Shown here piece by piece: positions 31,429-39,873 of a stretch of DNA of 46,673 bases. The first letter of the stretch is position 1; each line of letters starts with the position of its first letter. The translations under genes and the position numbers were made by a program. The stretch is from HO2-45-28 sp964412115 (GTDB lineage: Bacteria; Patescibacteriota; Minisyncoccia; HO2-45-28): NCBI GenBank assembly GCA_964412115.1, contig CAYPMM010000003.1, positions 1 to 46,673 of the forward strand. The letters run 5' to 3'. The notes beneath the pieces were generated by a model. It did not search any database. It saw nothing but the letters and a program-made list of their open reading frames with translations, and was not told the DNA's origin.

Positions 31429-32858
31429 ATGGATACTTTGACGGGGTTCATGGTGCCGGTTGCGGTAATACTGGTTGTGATTGTCGGATTCTTTTTGGTT
31501 CTAAGGTCTGTTTTCTCGCTTTACGTCAAGGTTCCGCCAAACAAGGCCGCGATTTTCTACGGCCGTAAGTCAAAAACCGATGGTGGCCAGCTGATANNNN
31601 NNNNNNNNNCGTTGAGTGGCTGGATTTGAGTACCATGTCTATGGATTTGGAAGTCAAAGACATTCCAAACTTCCATGGGGTACCAGTAAGCATCAAGGGC
31701 GTTGCCAACGTCAAGATCAGATCTGACGATGTTTCTCTTGCGGCCGCGGCCGAGCGCTTTCTTGGAAAGAAGCAGGAAGAGGTCAAATCTATTGTGCTTG
31801 ATAACTTGCATGGCCACCTGCGGGCAATTCTCGGCAAGATGAGTATTGAGGACCTTATCAGAGACCGCGAGAAATTCAACACCTCGGTTTTGAGCGAAGC
31901 CGGCGAAGATTTGGGAAAGATGGGCATGCAGGTTGATATCCTGAAAATTCAGGATATCAAGGACAGTCTTGGTTATATCGATGCTCTCGGCAAACCGCAG
32001 ACCGCTCAAGTCAAGGCCGACGCGCAGATCAAAGAAGCCGAAAGAAAGAGTGAGGCCGACCAGAAAACAGCCGAGTATAATCAGACAGCCAGAACTGTTG
32101 AAGCGGAAAACGCGGCCAAGATTGCAGAGGCCGAAAAAGATCGGGACGTTAAAAAGGCGACATATCTTGCTGATGTGCAAGCCGAGCAGGCGCGAGCCGA
32201 GCAGGCCGGACCTCTTGCTACCGCCACAGCAAAACAAGCGGTCATTATGCAGGAAACAGAGGTTGCCAATAAAGAAGCGGAAAGAAAAGCGGCTCAGCTT
32301 CTTGCTGAAGTCGTGAAGCCGGCAGAAGCCGCGAAGAGAAAGGTTGTTGTTGACGCCGAGGCGGCAAAGGAACAGAAGGTTCTTGAGGCCCAGGCCGAGA
32401 AAGAAAAGAAGACGCTTGAGGGTCAGGGCGAACAGGCGAAGTTGACCGCGATAGGCGAGGGCGAAGCTGCGGCCATCAAAGCCAAGCTTCTTGCCGAAGC
32501 TGAAGGCGTTTTGAAAAAGGCCGAGGCTTATCAGAAACTGGACCCTTCCGGCCGAGTGCTCTTGATCCTTGAAAAACTGCCTGAAGTTTTGGACAAACTG
32601 GCTCCGGTCTTCGGCGCGATTGCGGCACCTATGGGCAACATTAAAGATGTCAAGATCTTTGATTTTGGCGGAGAAGGCAAGGGTCCGGCAAAGTTTGCCG
32701 GAAACGTCACCGGCCTTCTCTTCTCGCTTTTCGAACAGGCCAAGGGGCTTGGTCTTGACGGCGATCTGACCAAAATACTTGAAGGCTTTAAGGCATCGCC
32801 AGTCCCGGTGTCTTCCGGCGCGGCTGAAGGCGGTTCCTCCGGAGAGGACAAAAAGTAG
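31429..32858 (+). CDS. Flotillin-like SPFH protein (assembly gap inside)
   Basis: Membrane helix (about 7-30), SPFH domain, then a long Ala/Glu/Lys-rich coiled coil typical of flotillins and a C-terminal region. Before the N-run the frame ends DGGQLI. After it, codons beginning 31611 read VEWLDLSTMSMDLEVKD, the usual flotillin continuation. The two parts are in different frames across the 13 Ns, so the gap length is a placeholder; a flotillin would need roughly 40-50 bases there, of a length equal to 1 mod 3 when the lone C at 31610 is excluded. Flotillins scaffold membrane microdomains. A palindromic REP acting as terminator follows. Confidence 0.88.
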
Positions 32859-32881
32859 AAAACAAAAAAACGCATTTTATT

Positions 32882-32910
32882 ATGTCGGATACCAGGTATC
32901 CGACATTTTT
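32882..32910 (+). repeat. REP palindrome copy 1, placed as a terminator
   Basis: TGTCGGATACC, a central A, then the inverse GGTATCCGACA, flanked by A/T and followed by a run of Ts. It is identical to copies 2 and 4 at the RAYT gene. Its position after the flotillin stop and its T-run suggest it now works as the operon terminator. Confidence 0.88.
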
Positions 32911-32947
32911 TCTTGCAAAAAAAATTAGGGCGTTTAAAATAATAACA

Positions 32948-33661
32948 ATGTCAGGCGAAAATAACGGCAACGGATATTTGGAACACATCTACGAACGCTC
33001 GCAAAAATTGACCGAGGCGCTTTACCGCGTAACCGATTTATTTTCCGATTCGGAGCCATTAAAGTGGCTTTTGCGCCGGGACGGCCTTGGAATTTTTGAA
33101 TCTCTTTTGAAAATAAAAACTTCTTCGCCGAGCGAGCGGGTCAAAGGACTGGACAAGATATCGGAAGAAATACGCCAGTCCATAAGGACGCTTGAGCTGG
33201 CATCCTCCGGTTCGTTTATATCCGAAGCCAATTTTCAGGTGCTAAAACGCGAATACCTAAATCTGGCCGATTACTTGACCGAGCGCAAATATGAAATTTT
33301 ACCCGAGCCGTCAGCCGAAGGATATATCGGACAAGTAGCTATCGGACAATTATCTAATGGACAAAGTGTCGGTAGTGAGATAAAGGAACAAATTGCCGAA
33401 GTAGGAGAGAATTATAGTAGTAGTAATAGGAGTAATAAAAATAATGGGCAGGGTAACGGAGAAAGACGCGGTGAAATCATTTCATTCATAAAAGAAAGGG
33501 ACTGGGTAAGTATGGGCGAGTTGGCCACCGTCTTTAGCGGACGGATAAGCGGAAAAACTCTTCAACGGGACCTGGTCAGCATGGCCGGCGAAGGGCTTCT
33601 TTTAAAAGAAGGCGAAAAAAGGTGGAGAAAGTATAAATTGGCTTCAGAAGTCAAGAGTTGA
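32948..33661 (+). CDS. wHTH regulator-like protein with helical N-terminal domain
   Basis: A 237-residue protein. Residues about 1-130 form a helical bundle (LEHIYERSQKLTEALYRVTDLF...WLLRRDGLGIF). A low-complexity Ser/Asn/Gly linker follows (about 150-180). The last ~65 residues are a DeoR-like winged helix (ERRGEIISFIKERDWVSMGELATVFSGRISGKTLQRDLVSMAGEGLLLKEGEKRWRKY). A role as transcriptional regulator is likely; the target is unknown. An upstream extension would include the REP palindrome, so ATG 32948 is preferred; TAAAAT lies 7 bases before it with TTGCAA further up (leaderless). Confidence 0.75.
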   Translation: MSGENNGNGYLEHIYERSQKLTEALYRVTDLFSDSEPLKWLLRRDGLGIFESLLKIKTSSPSERVKGLDKISEEIRQSIRTLELASSGSFISEANFQVLKREYLNLADYLTERKYEILPEPSAEGYIGQVAIGQLSNGQSVGSEIKEQIAEVGENYSSSNRSNKNNGQGNGERRGEIISFIKERDWVSMGELATVFSGRISGKTLQRDLVSMAGEGLLLKEGEKRWRKYKLASEVKS

Positions 33662-33691
33662 CAATCCATACATATTATTTATGCTTTTTTA

Positions 33692-33718
33692 CCCCATTGA
33701 CCCAAGTGGGGCTTTTTT
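33692..33718 (+). terminator. Terminator after the wHTH gene
   Basis: CCCCATT pairs with AAGTGGGG (one G-T pair), then CTTTTTT. Confidence 0.75.
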
Positions 33719-33770
33719 GTAGCTTAAAAAAGTCCCTTTTATCCCGAATACACTTATCCACACCCCCGTT

Positions 33771-33799
33771 TTGCTTGTATTGAAAAGGGGATTTATAAT
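33771..33799 (+). promoter_or_regulatory. Promoter of the surface-protein gene
   Basis: TTGCTT (33771-33776) and TATAAT (33794-33799) with a 17-base spacer. Confidence 0.65.
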
Positions 33800-33805
33800 T
33801 AAAAC

Positions 33806-34164
33806 TAATGCAGAGTGTCAGAAATGGATGCACGGCAATTTGAGGTGCAGAGCGTATAAACAAAGCCAGCAGATGGCTAGTTTGCCGTATTTGGAAGAAG
33901 TATAATGAAAGGACGCTGATAAGAACTTTGAAAATTAAATAAACTACCGCACGGATGAAAATTGTGAGTATAAAAATTTAAGTTTGATTTAACATGGGGC
34001 CAAGGCCCGGTCGATTCAATGTATCAGCGTGAAAACTGTTTACATTAATAAGGCTCGGCTTCATTACCGAAAGTTTTATTAGATTGAATTATTTAGAAAG
34101 AGAGGAGCTTAACTTTGTCGAAGTTGAGAATTCACTCTCTAAAAATTAATTAAAAATTATTACC
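33806..34164 (+). promoter_or_regulatory. Long 5' leader of the surface-protein mRNA
   Basis: About 359 nt without a gene. Local pairings include TGCAC (33829-33833) with GTGCA (33845-33849), and an alternative ACGGCAA (33832-33838) with TTGCCGT (33882-33888) that shares bases with the first, so the two are mutually exclusive. Further pairings are GGGCC-AA-GGCCC near 33998 and CTTAACTT with AAGTTGAG shortly before the gene. No known riboswitch consensus was recognised. It may protect the mRNA or regulate a highly expressed protein. Confidence 0.5.
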
Positions 34165-37100
34165 ATGAGTAAATTAATTGCAAAACACAGAAAAGTGGCG
34201 GCAGCCGTCGTTTCTGTGTCAACTGCGATTTTATTGGCGGGTTCCGCTTTGGTTCCGGTCGCAAGCGCGGCTTTGACCGAAGCTCAAATCCAGTCGATTC
34301 TTTCGCTCTTGCAGTCGTTTAACACCGATCAGGCGACGATAAATAATGTCAACGCTTCTCTTCGGGGTCAGGCGACATCAGGCACTGCCCCAGCGGCAGG
34401 AGCATGCGCTTTCACCAAGGACCTGACAATTGGTTCGCAAGGTGATGACGTAAAATGTTTGCAGAACTATCTTACCGGAACTGGCCACTTCACATTCAGC
34501 GGAGGAGCTACCGGATACTTTGGTTCTGTAACGCAATCAGCTGTTGCCGCGTGGCAGTCAGCTAACGGAGTAACACCCGCCGTCGGATACTTCGGCTCGA
34601 TTTCAAAAGCCAAGTACAGCGCGGTTGCCGGTGGAACAACCACTGGCGGAACAACCGGAGGCACGACTGGCGGAACAGTCATAGTAACTCCAGTCGGCTC
34701 GGGACTTACGGTTTCAGCCGGAGTTCAGCCGGCAGGTTCTTTGTTCCCGGATAACTCAACCCGAGTGCCATTCACGGTTGTAAATCTTACCGCCTCTTCA
34801 GACGGAGATGTAACCGTTGATTCGGTAACGGTTGAAAGAACCGGTCTTGCCAATGATGCCGCGTTTGGCGGCGTCGTTTTGCTGGATGACCAGGGAACGC
34901 AAATCGGAATTGTCAAAACATTGAATTCCGACCACAAAGTTGTTTTGTCCGAAGACTTTGTAGTTAAAGCCGGACAGACTAAAACAGTTGTTATTGGCGG
35001 TAACGCCAAGACATCCGGTTCCGGATACGGCGGACAGGTTGCGTACTTGTCTGTTGCATCTATCGCCGCGAACGCCACGGTTAATGGAGCGTTTCCGTTT
35101 GTCGGCGCGGGCCACACCGTAAACGAAACATTGACCATCGGCTCTATCAGCACCGTAGCCAGAGGCGCTTTGGATCCGGGTTCATCCCAGACCAAAGAAG
35201 TCGGAACGAAGGACTACACTTTCTCATCCGTTAAATTCACATCCGGCTCGGCCGAAGATGTTTATGTTAAGTACATGCGCTGGTACCAGTCGGGTTCGGC
35301 TTCCAAAGATGACTTGGCAAATGTCAAAATCCATGTCAATGGAAGTGTTTATGAACCGACTGTAAGCGCTGACGGCAAATACTACACCGCTTCTTTCTTG
35401 GCTGAAAACAGCGGAAAGGGTGTGTTGATTGCTAAAGGATTCTCCAAAGAATTTACCATTAGAGGCGATGTCGCCGGCGGTTCGGCCCGAACTGTTGACT
35501 TTGACATTCAGAAACGAACGGATGTCGCTTTCAACGGCGGTCTATACGGCTACGGCATAACTCCTCCGTTTGGCTCCGATGTTGCCGCGGATTCCGCCAA
35601 CTTCGATGCCACGGATGACCCATGGTATGATGCCGCTGAAGTACTGGTTTCGGCTGGAACCATTACGGTTTCTACGAATTCCACTTTAGCGCCGGCTCAA
35701 AACATTGCCGTCAACTTGGCGGGCCAGCCATTGGCCGCATTTACGGTTGATGTCAGAGGAGAGCCGATCTCGATTACCAGACTTGCTTTCAACGTTTCAA
35801 TTGGCAACAAAGTTTCCGGAGATGACGTTTCGGATATAACCAGCGTTTCCGTCTATGACGCAAACGGAGCGGTTATTGCCGGTCCGTCCGATGGTGTAAC
35901 CACAGAGGTCAACACCGGAGGCGCTACAGGCACGTCGCATGGTGAAGTTATCTTTACCGACACCATTACTTTCCCGATAGGCGTTAATAACTACGTCTTG
36001 AAGGGCAAGGTTGGCACCGATATTGATAACAACGACACCATTCAAGCATCCACCACTCCTCGCAACTTCGGAGGAGCGACTGGCGTTAATACCGGAAAGA
36101 CCATTACTGTTGACCCGAATTCTGTTTTGACTTTCGGCTTGATGACCGTAAAGACGGGAGACTTGACCGTTTCGGTTTCGGCAAGCCCGATAGCTCAAAC
36201 GGTTATTCAGGGCGCGAAACAGTTTACCTTTGCCAACTACACTCTTGACACTACGGCTTCAGGCGAAGACATCCGTCTCGTCAGCTTGCCGGTTGAATAC
36301 AACTTCAACGGAGGCGCTGCCGCAACCGATCTTACAAGCTGTAAGGTTTATGACGGCGCGACAGTTATAAACTCGGCCAACGTCAAGAACCCAACAGCTA
36401 AAGGCTCTTCAACCAGCTTTATCTTTGACGGCTCGGGACTCACATTGGTAAAAGGAACCACGAAAACCCTTGCGCTTAAATGCGATGTTTCGGGTTCTGC
36501 TCCCGCGGACGGTTTCTATGAATGGGGAATTGATGCCGCCGAAGATTCCAACTTTACCGGCGCATCAGGTCTTACCAGCGGACAGGCGACTGCCGAAACA
36601 TTTAACGGTTCTGTCGGCCAGAGAATGACCACAGCTACCGGAGGCACGCTTGTAGTTTCTCTTGATTCGTCTTCACCTGGTTACAAGATTGTTTCAGCCG
36701 GCACAGTCGGAGCTGAACTCTCTCGCATCAAGTTCATAGCTACAAACGAAGACATTGAGCTTAGAAAACTGGTGGTTGAAAGAAATGGAACAGCCTCAAG
36801 TACTCCTACCGACTTGGTTGGACAAAAAGTTACTTTTTGGACAACCGACGGAGTTCAGGTGGGCGAGGCGACCTTCCCGCTTTCTACCAGCCAATTCGCG
36901 ACATCCAGCGCCATTACCGGATTTACAATTCCGCGCGATGGAGCGAAAATCATAATTGTTAAGGGTGATATTTCCGCGATAAGCAATTCCGGCCCTCTTA
37001 CTGCTTCAGGAGACTTCTTGAAGGTTGACTATGACGGAGGTGCTGTCGGTCTTGCCGGCGGAACTTACGGAGTCGGAGTGGCTTCGGGCAATAACATTAC

Positions 37101-37863
37101 CCCGACAGGTTCCGATACCGCTTCCATTGGTGTAAGGATTATGCGCGGATACCCGACACTGGCCAAACTCGCGCTTCCGACCAACGCCTTGCTTAGCGGC
37201 AACACGAGCTTGAAACCGTTCTATCGGTTCAGCGTGAAAGCCAACGACCGCGACGTATCAATCTACAGATTTTCGTTTGACGTAGCGTCATCAACCGTGA
37301 TTGCTACGACATCCACCTATGGTCTGTATGTCTACACGGATAGCGGGTTTAACACGCTTGACACGACATTTACTTCAGACGGTTTGATTAACTACGGAAA
37401 CTGCGTCAACGGCAGGTCCGGCATAACGCTTACCACGGGAGCCGTCGGACTGTTGAACAGCCCGGCCCCACAGCCAATCAGAGTTCATCCTGATAAAGGC
37501 ACAACCGCCTGCAATGCCACAACGACCTATGTCGTGCCCGCCGGTTCAACCAGGTACTTCGAATTTAACGCCTCGGTAATCGGTGTTGAAGCCGCAGCCA
37601 GCCTTTCCGAGACAATCAGTGTTGCGCTTCGCGGTGATGCCGCTTTCCCAAGCATTATCACCTCAGGACAGGCTTCCGGTAACATGTTTACCGCGGCCGG
37701 AGTTGCCACCGATGCGCAAAACGACTTCATCTGGTCGCCAAACTCAACGACCACGAACGATACACCGGCCAAACTTGGCAATGTTGACTTCACCAACGCA
37801 TATGGTGTTACCGGTCTTCCGGCCACCCAGATGACGATTGAGTACTTCACCAGCACCTTCTAA
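34165..37863 (+). CDS. Large secreted surface (S-layer-like) protein with peptidoglycan-binding domain
   Basis: A 1232-residue protein. It has a signal peptide (about 1-36, ending VASAA), a helical segment, then PG_binding_1 (about 78-152; CAFTKDLTIGSQGDDVKCLQNYLTGTGHF...GYFGSVTQSAVAAWQSANGVTPAVGYFG) with a Cys pair, a Thr/Gly repeat linker (about 153-170), and many Ig-like beta domains to the end. This layout is common in surface proteins of CPR bacteria and suits an S-layer or giant adhesin anchored to the wall. A long leader and a strong terminator suggest a major product. There is no transmembrane helix or LPXTG motif at the C-terminus. Confidence 0.82.
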   Translation: MSKLIAKHRKVAAAVVSVSTAILLAGSALVPVASAALTEAQIQSILSLLQSFNTDQATINNVNASLRGQATSGTAPAAGACAFTKDLTIGSQGDDVKCLQNYLTGTGHFTFSGGATGYFGSVTQSAVAAWQSANGVTPAVGYFGSISKAKYSAVAGGTTTGGTTGGTTGGTVIVTPVGSGLTVSAGVQPAGSLFPDNSTRVPFTVVNLTASSDGDVTVDSVTVERTGLANDAAFGGVVLLDDQGTQIGIVKTLNSDHKVVLSEDFVVKAGQTKTVVIGGNAKTSGSGYGGQVAYLSVASIAANATVNGAFPFVGAGHTVNETLTIGSISTVARGALDPGSSQTKEVGTKDYTFSSVKFTSGSAEDVYVKYMRWYQSGSASKDDLANVKIHVNGSVYEPTVSADGKYYTASFLAENSGKGVLIAKGFSKEFTIRGDVAGGSARTVDFDIQKRTDVAFNGGLYGYGITPPFGSDVAADSANFDATDDPWYDAAEVLVSAGTITVSTNSTLAPAQNIAVNLAGQPLAAFTVDVRGEPISITRLAFNVSIGNKVSGDDVSDITSVSVYDANGAVIAGPSDGVTTEVNTGGATGTSHGEVIFTDTITFPIGVNNYVLKGKVGTDIDNNDTIQASTTPRNFGGATGVNTGKTITVDPNSVLTFGLMTVKTGDLTVSVSASPIAQTVIQGAKQFTFANYTLDTTASGEDIRLVSLPVEYNFNGGAAATDLTSCKVYDGATVINSANVKNPTAKGSSTSFIFDGSGLTLVKGTTKTLALKCDVSGSAPADGFYEWGIDAAEDSNFTGASGLTSGQATAETFNGSVGQRMTTATGGTLVVSLDSSSPGYKIVSAGTVGAELSRIKFIATNEDIELRKLVVERNGTASSTPTDLVGQKVTFWTTDGVQVGEATFPLSTSQFATSSAITGFTIPRDGAKIIIVKGDISAISNSGPLTASGDFLKVDYDGGAVGLAGGTYGVGVASGNNITPTGSDTASIGVRIMRGYPTLAKLALPTNALLSGNTSLKPFYRFSVKANDRDVSIYRFSFDVASSTVIATTSTYGLYVYTDSGFNTLDTTFTSDGLINYGNCVNGRSGITLTTGAVGLLNSPAPQPIRVHPDKGTTACNATTTYVVPAGSTRYFEFNASVIGVEAAASLSETISVALRGDAAFPSIITSGQASGNMFTAAGVATDAQNDFIWSPNSTTTNDTPAKLGNVDFTNAYGVTGLPATQMTIEYFTSTF

Positions 37864-37892
37864 TCAATCCTTGTGGATTAGTTAGGGCTAAG

Positions 37893-37922
37893 AAAAAATC
37901 CCCCCGAAAGGGGGGATTTTTC
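37893..37922 (+). terminator. Terminator after the surface-protein gene
   Basis: AAAAATCCCCCC pairs with GGGGGGATTTTT around GAAA, a tetraloop, followed by Ts. This is a textbook strong terminator. Confidence 0.92.
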
Positions 37923-37924
37923 TA

Positions 37925-37952
37925 TTGACTAAATAAATCACGCAAGTAAAAT
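37925..37952 (+). promoter_or_regulatory. Promoter of the TPR gene, apparently leaderless
   Basis: TTGACT (37925-37930) and TAAAAT (37947-37952), 16 bases apart. The ATG at 37961 follows 8 bases after the -10 box. Confidence 0.6.
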
Positions 37953-37960
37953 TAATAATT

Positions 37961-38626
37961 ATGGATTTTTATAAACAAAAAGCCGTTTTTGGCGTTATTA
38001 TTGTTGTTTTGGCTTTTGCTGTAGCTGGTTTCTTTATTTGGCGCGATGTTAATTCACTAAGCCCTGAAACCCAAAACACCGAACTAAACAGCCAAAGTAA
38101 CGAGAGTCCGGTTCGTGCCACCGACGGCCAGAACCCGGTTTTGACCAAAGAAACACTTAAAATTCCGGATCTTGACCGGCCGATAAAAATTAGCTCCAAT
38201 CTTAACGACGACGAGAAAAAAAGGGCCACTTCAGACATTCAGGAAGTTTCCGGCATATTAAAAGGTAATCACGACTATTTTGACGGGTGGCTTCAGCTTG
38301 GCATCTTGCGGAAAATGATCGGGGACTACGAGGGTGCGGTTGAAGCTTGGAACTTTGCCGGGGTTATTCGCCCTAAAAGCACCATACCATTTGCCAACTT
38401 GGCCGATCTTTATGCTTATTATATTCGGGATAATAAAAAAGCCGAGGAAAGCTTTTTAAAGGCCATTTCCGCCGACCCCCAAAACGGCTTTCCTTATTAT
38501 CAAACTGCGCATTTTTATGAAGATATCCTGAAAGATAAAGAAAAAGCCAAAAATATATTACTCCAAGGCATCTCTTTGGGCGCCGACTCCTCCGGCGACC
38601 TCCAATCCCTTCTAAACTCCCTCTAA
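37961..38626 (+). CDS. Membrane-anchored TPR protein
   Basis: A 221-residue protein with one N-terminal transmembrane helix (about 8-28), a Ser/Asn/Thr-rich linker, and about three tetratricopeptide repeats (FDGWLQLGILRKMIGDYEGAVEAW...; IPFANLADLYAYYIRDNKKAEESFLKAISADPQNGFPYYQTA). TPR domains mediate protein contacts, here outside the membrane. Its stop codon TAA directly abuts REP copy 2. Confidence 0.75.
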   Translation: MDFYKQKAVFGVIIVVLAFAVAGFFIWRDVNSLSPETQNTELNSQSNESPVRATDGQNPVLTKETLKIPDLDRPIKISSNLNDDEKKRATSDIQEVSGILKGNHDYFDGWLQLGILRKMIGDYEGAVEAWNFAGVIRPKSTIPFANLADLYAYYIRDNKKAEESFLKAISADPQNGFPYYQTAHFYEDILKDKEKAKNILLQGISLGADSSGDLQSLLNSL

Positions 38627-38650
38627 TGTCGGATACCAGGTATCCGACAT
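38626..38650 (+). repeat. REP palindrome copy 2, upstream of the RAYT gene
   Basis: The 23-bp core (TGTCGGATACC, A, GGTATCCGACA) plus A/T flanks is identical to copy 1 and copy 4. Confidence 0.92.
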
Positions 38651-38672
38651 TTGGTTATGTTATAGTGAGTTT

Positions 38673-39365
38673 ATGTATAGAGAAACGGAATTAGTCGAAG
38701 GCGAGATTTTTCACGTATTTAATAGAGGTGTTGAAAAACAAAATATTTTTCTTTCCGACGAAGACAGGATTAGGTTTGTTTTGGGTTGTTGTTTTTTTAA
38801 TGACGCTAATGTCGGAGAAGTACACCTAAATCGCTTTCTTTCCAACCCTGTCGGATACCTGGTATCCGACAGGGTTGAGGATAGGGACAAATATGTGGAA
38901 ATTTTGGCATGGTGTCTGATGCCGAATCATTTTCATCTCCTGGTAAGAGTCTTAAAAGAGGGCGGCTTGAGCGTTTTTATGCAAAAATTACAAGAAAGCC
39001 ATTCCAAGTATTTTAATAGGGTTAATAAAAGAAAGGGGGTTTTATTTGGCGGGCCTTTTCAGTCTGTCCATGTGTCCAGTGACGCGCAATATACTCATGT
39101 TAGTCGTTATATACACATCAACCCATTAGATTTATTTGATCCGATGTGGAAAGAGCGTGGATATATTGAGGACAAGCTGGGGGCGGAGAAGTTTTTGAAG
39201 GAATATAAATGGTCAAGTTTGCTTGAATATCTGGGCGAAAGAGAAGATTTTGCATCAATTATTGATTTAAATCCAGTTCTGGATTATTTTGAAAATAAAG
39301 GCGAAGAATATTGGAAATTTTTAATGGACTGGATAACTGTCGGATACCAGGTATCCGACAAATAA
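38673..39365 (+). CDS. REP-associated tyrosine transposase (RAYT, Y1/HUH)
   Basis: A 230-residue transposase of the IS200-like Y1_Tnp group. The HUH motif is in CLMPNHFHLLV and the catalytic Tyr is probably in ESHSKYFNRVNKRKG. Also present are VFNRGVEKQNIF and SRYIHINPLDL, typical of RAYTs. These enzymes nick and join single-stranded DNA at REP hairpins and spread them. The gene is flanked by REP copies 2 and 4 and contains inverted copy 3 in frame (residues about 58-68, NPVGYLVSDRV); copy 4 encodes its last residues (TVGYQVSDK). It is intact, so possibly active. Confidence 0.9.
   Translation: MYRETELVEGEIFHVFNRGVEKQNIFLSDEDRIRFVLGCCFFNDANVGEVHLNRFLSNPVGYLVSDRVEDRDKYVEILAWCLMPNHFHLLVRVLKEGGLSVFMQKLQESHSKYFNRVNKRKGVLFGGPFQSVHVSSDAQYTHVSRYIHINPLDLFDPMWKERGYIEDKLGAEKFLKEYKWSSLLEYLGEREDFASIIDLNPVLDYFENKGEEYWKFLMDWITVGYQVSDK
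38844..38876 (-). repeat. REP palindrome copy 3, inside the RAYT coding sequence
   Basis: The same 23-bp core in inverted orientation (central T), with arms extended by AACCC/GGGTT to 16 bp each. The frame stays open through it. Confidence 0.92.
39338..39360 (+). repeat. REP palindrome copy 4, 3' end of the RAYT gene
   Basis: The 23-bp core in the same orientation as copies 1 and 2. It encodes the end of the transposase. Confidence 0.92.
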
Positions 39366-39366
39366 T

Positions 39367-39873
39367 ATGGTGAACAAAACATCTTTGAGGTTTGTGGCCG
39401 GGTTTGTGATTATTGTTGTTTTGGCGTTCGGTTCTATTTATTACCTCAATTATTACAACAGTCCCGAGCGGAAGGCGCTTCGCTATTACGCCGACCTTGA
39501 GCGTCAGTATGCCGAGGACACTTACGGCGGAAAAACGCCCGAAGAAACCTTGCAATTATTTGTTGACGCCCTGAAAGCGGGGGATATTGATTTGGCGAGT
39601 AAATATTTTTTACCAGATGAGAGGGAAAAATGGTTGCAAAAGTTTCAAAGTACTAAAGAAAAAAATGGTTTCGCGGACCTCATTAGATTGATTGAGGGGG
39701 CCAAAGCCAAGAGTGTAGATAATAACTCGGCGGTTTTTAGTTATAAAATAGAAAGTAGTGGTGGTGGGATAAGTGTTGGGGGAAAAGAGTTTAATATTCC
39801 ATCCGGGGTCTATACGCAAACAATAAATTTTAGTAAAAATGGAAATGGGGTATGGAAAATAATAGATATGTAA
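39367..39873 (+). CDS. Membrane-anchored hypothetical protein
   Basis: A 168-residue protein with one transmembrane helix (about 9-27) and an outside domain. The segment TPEETLQLFVDALKAGDIDLASKYFLPDEREKWLQKF resembles the DUF4878/NTF2-like fold common in lipoproteins. Function unknown. It begins right after the RAYT gene. Its last 22 bases overlap the start of the next gene. Confidence 0.65.
   Translation: MVNKTSLRFVAGFVIIVVLAFGSIYYLNYYNSPERKALRYYADLERQYAEDTYGGKTPEETLQLFVDALKAGDIDLASKYFLPDEREKWLQKFQSTKEKNGFADLIRLIEGAKAKSVDNNSAVFSYKIESSGGGISVGGKEFNIPSGVYTQTINFSKNGNGVWKIIDM

Noticed and set aside
31557..32237. 226-residue minus-strand frame
   Set aside because: It is antisense to the flotillin coiled coil and crosses the N-run; no domain is visible.
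32882..32947. Upstream start for the wHTH gene
   Set aside because: The extra residues are encoded by the REP palindrome and its T-run; a promoter lies between it and ATG 32948.
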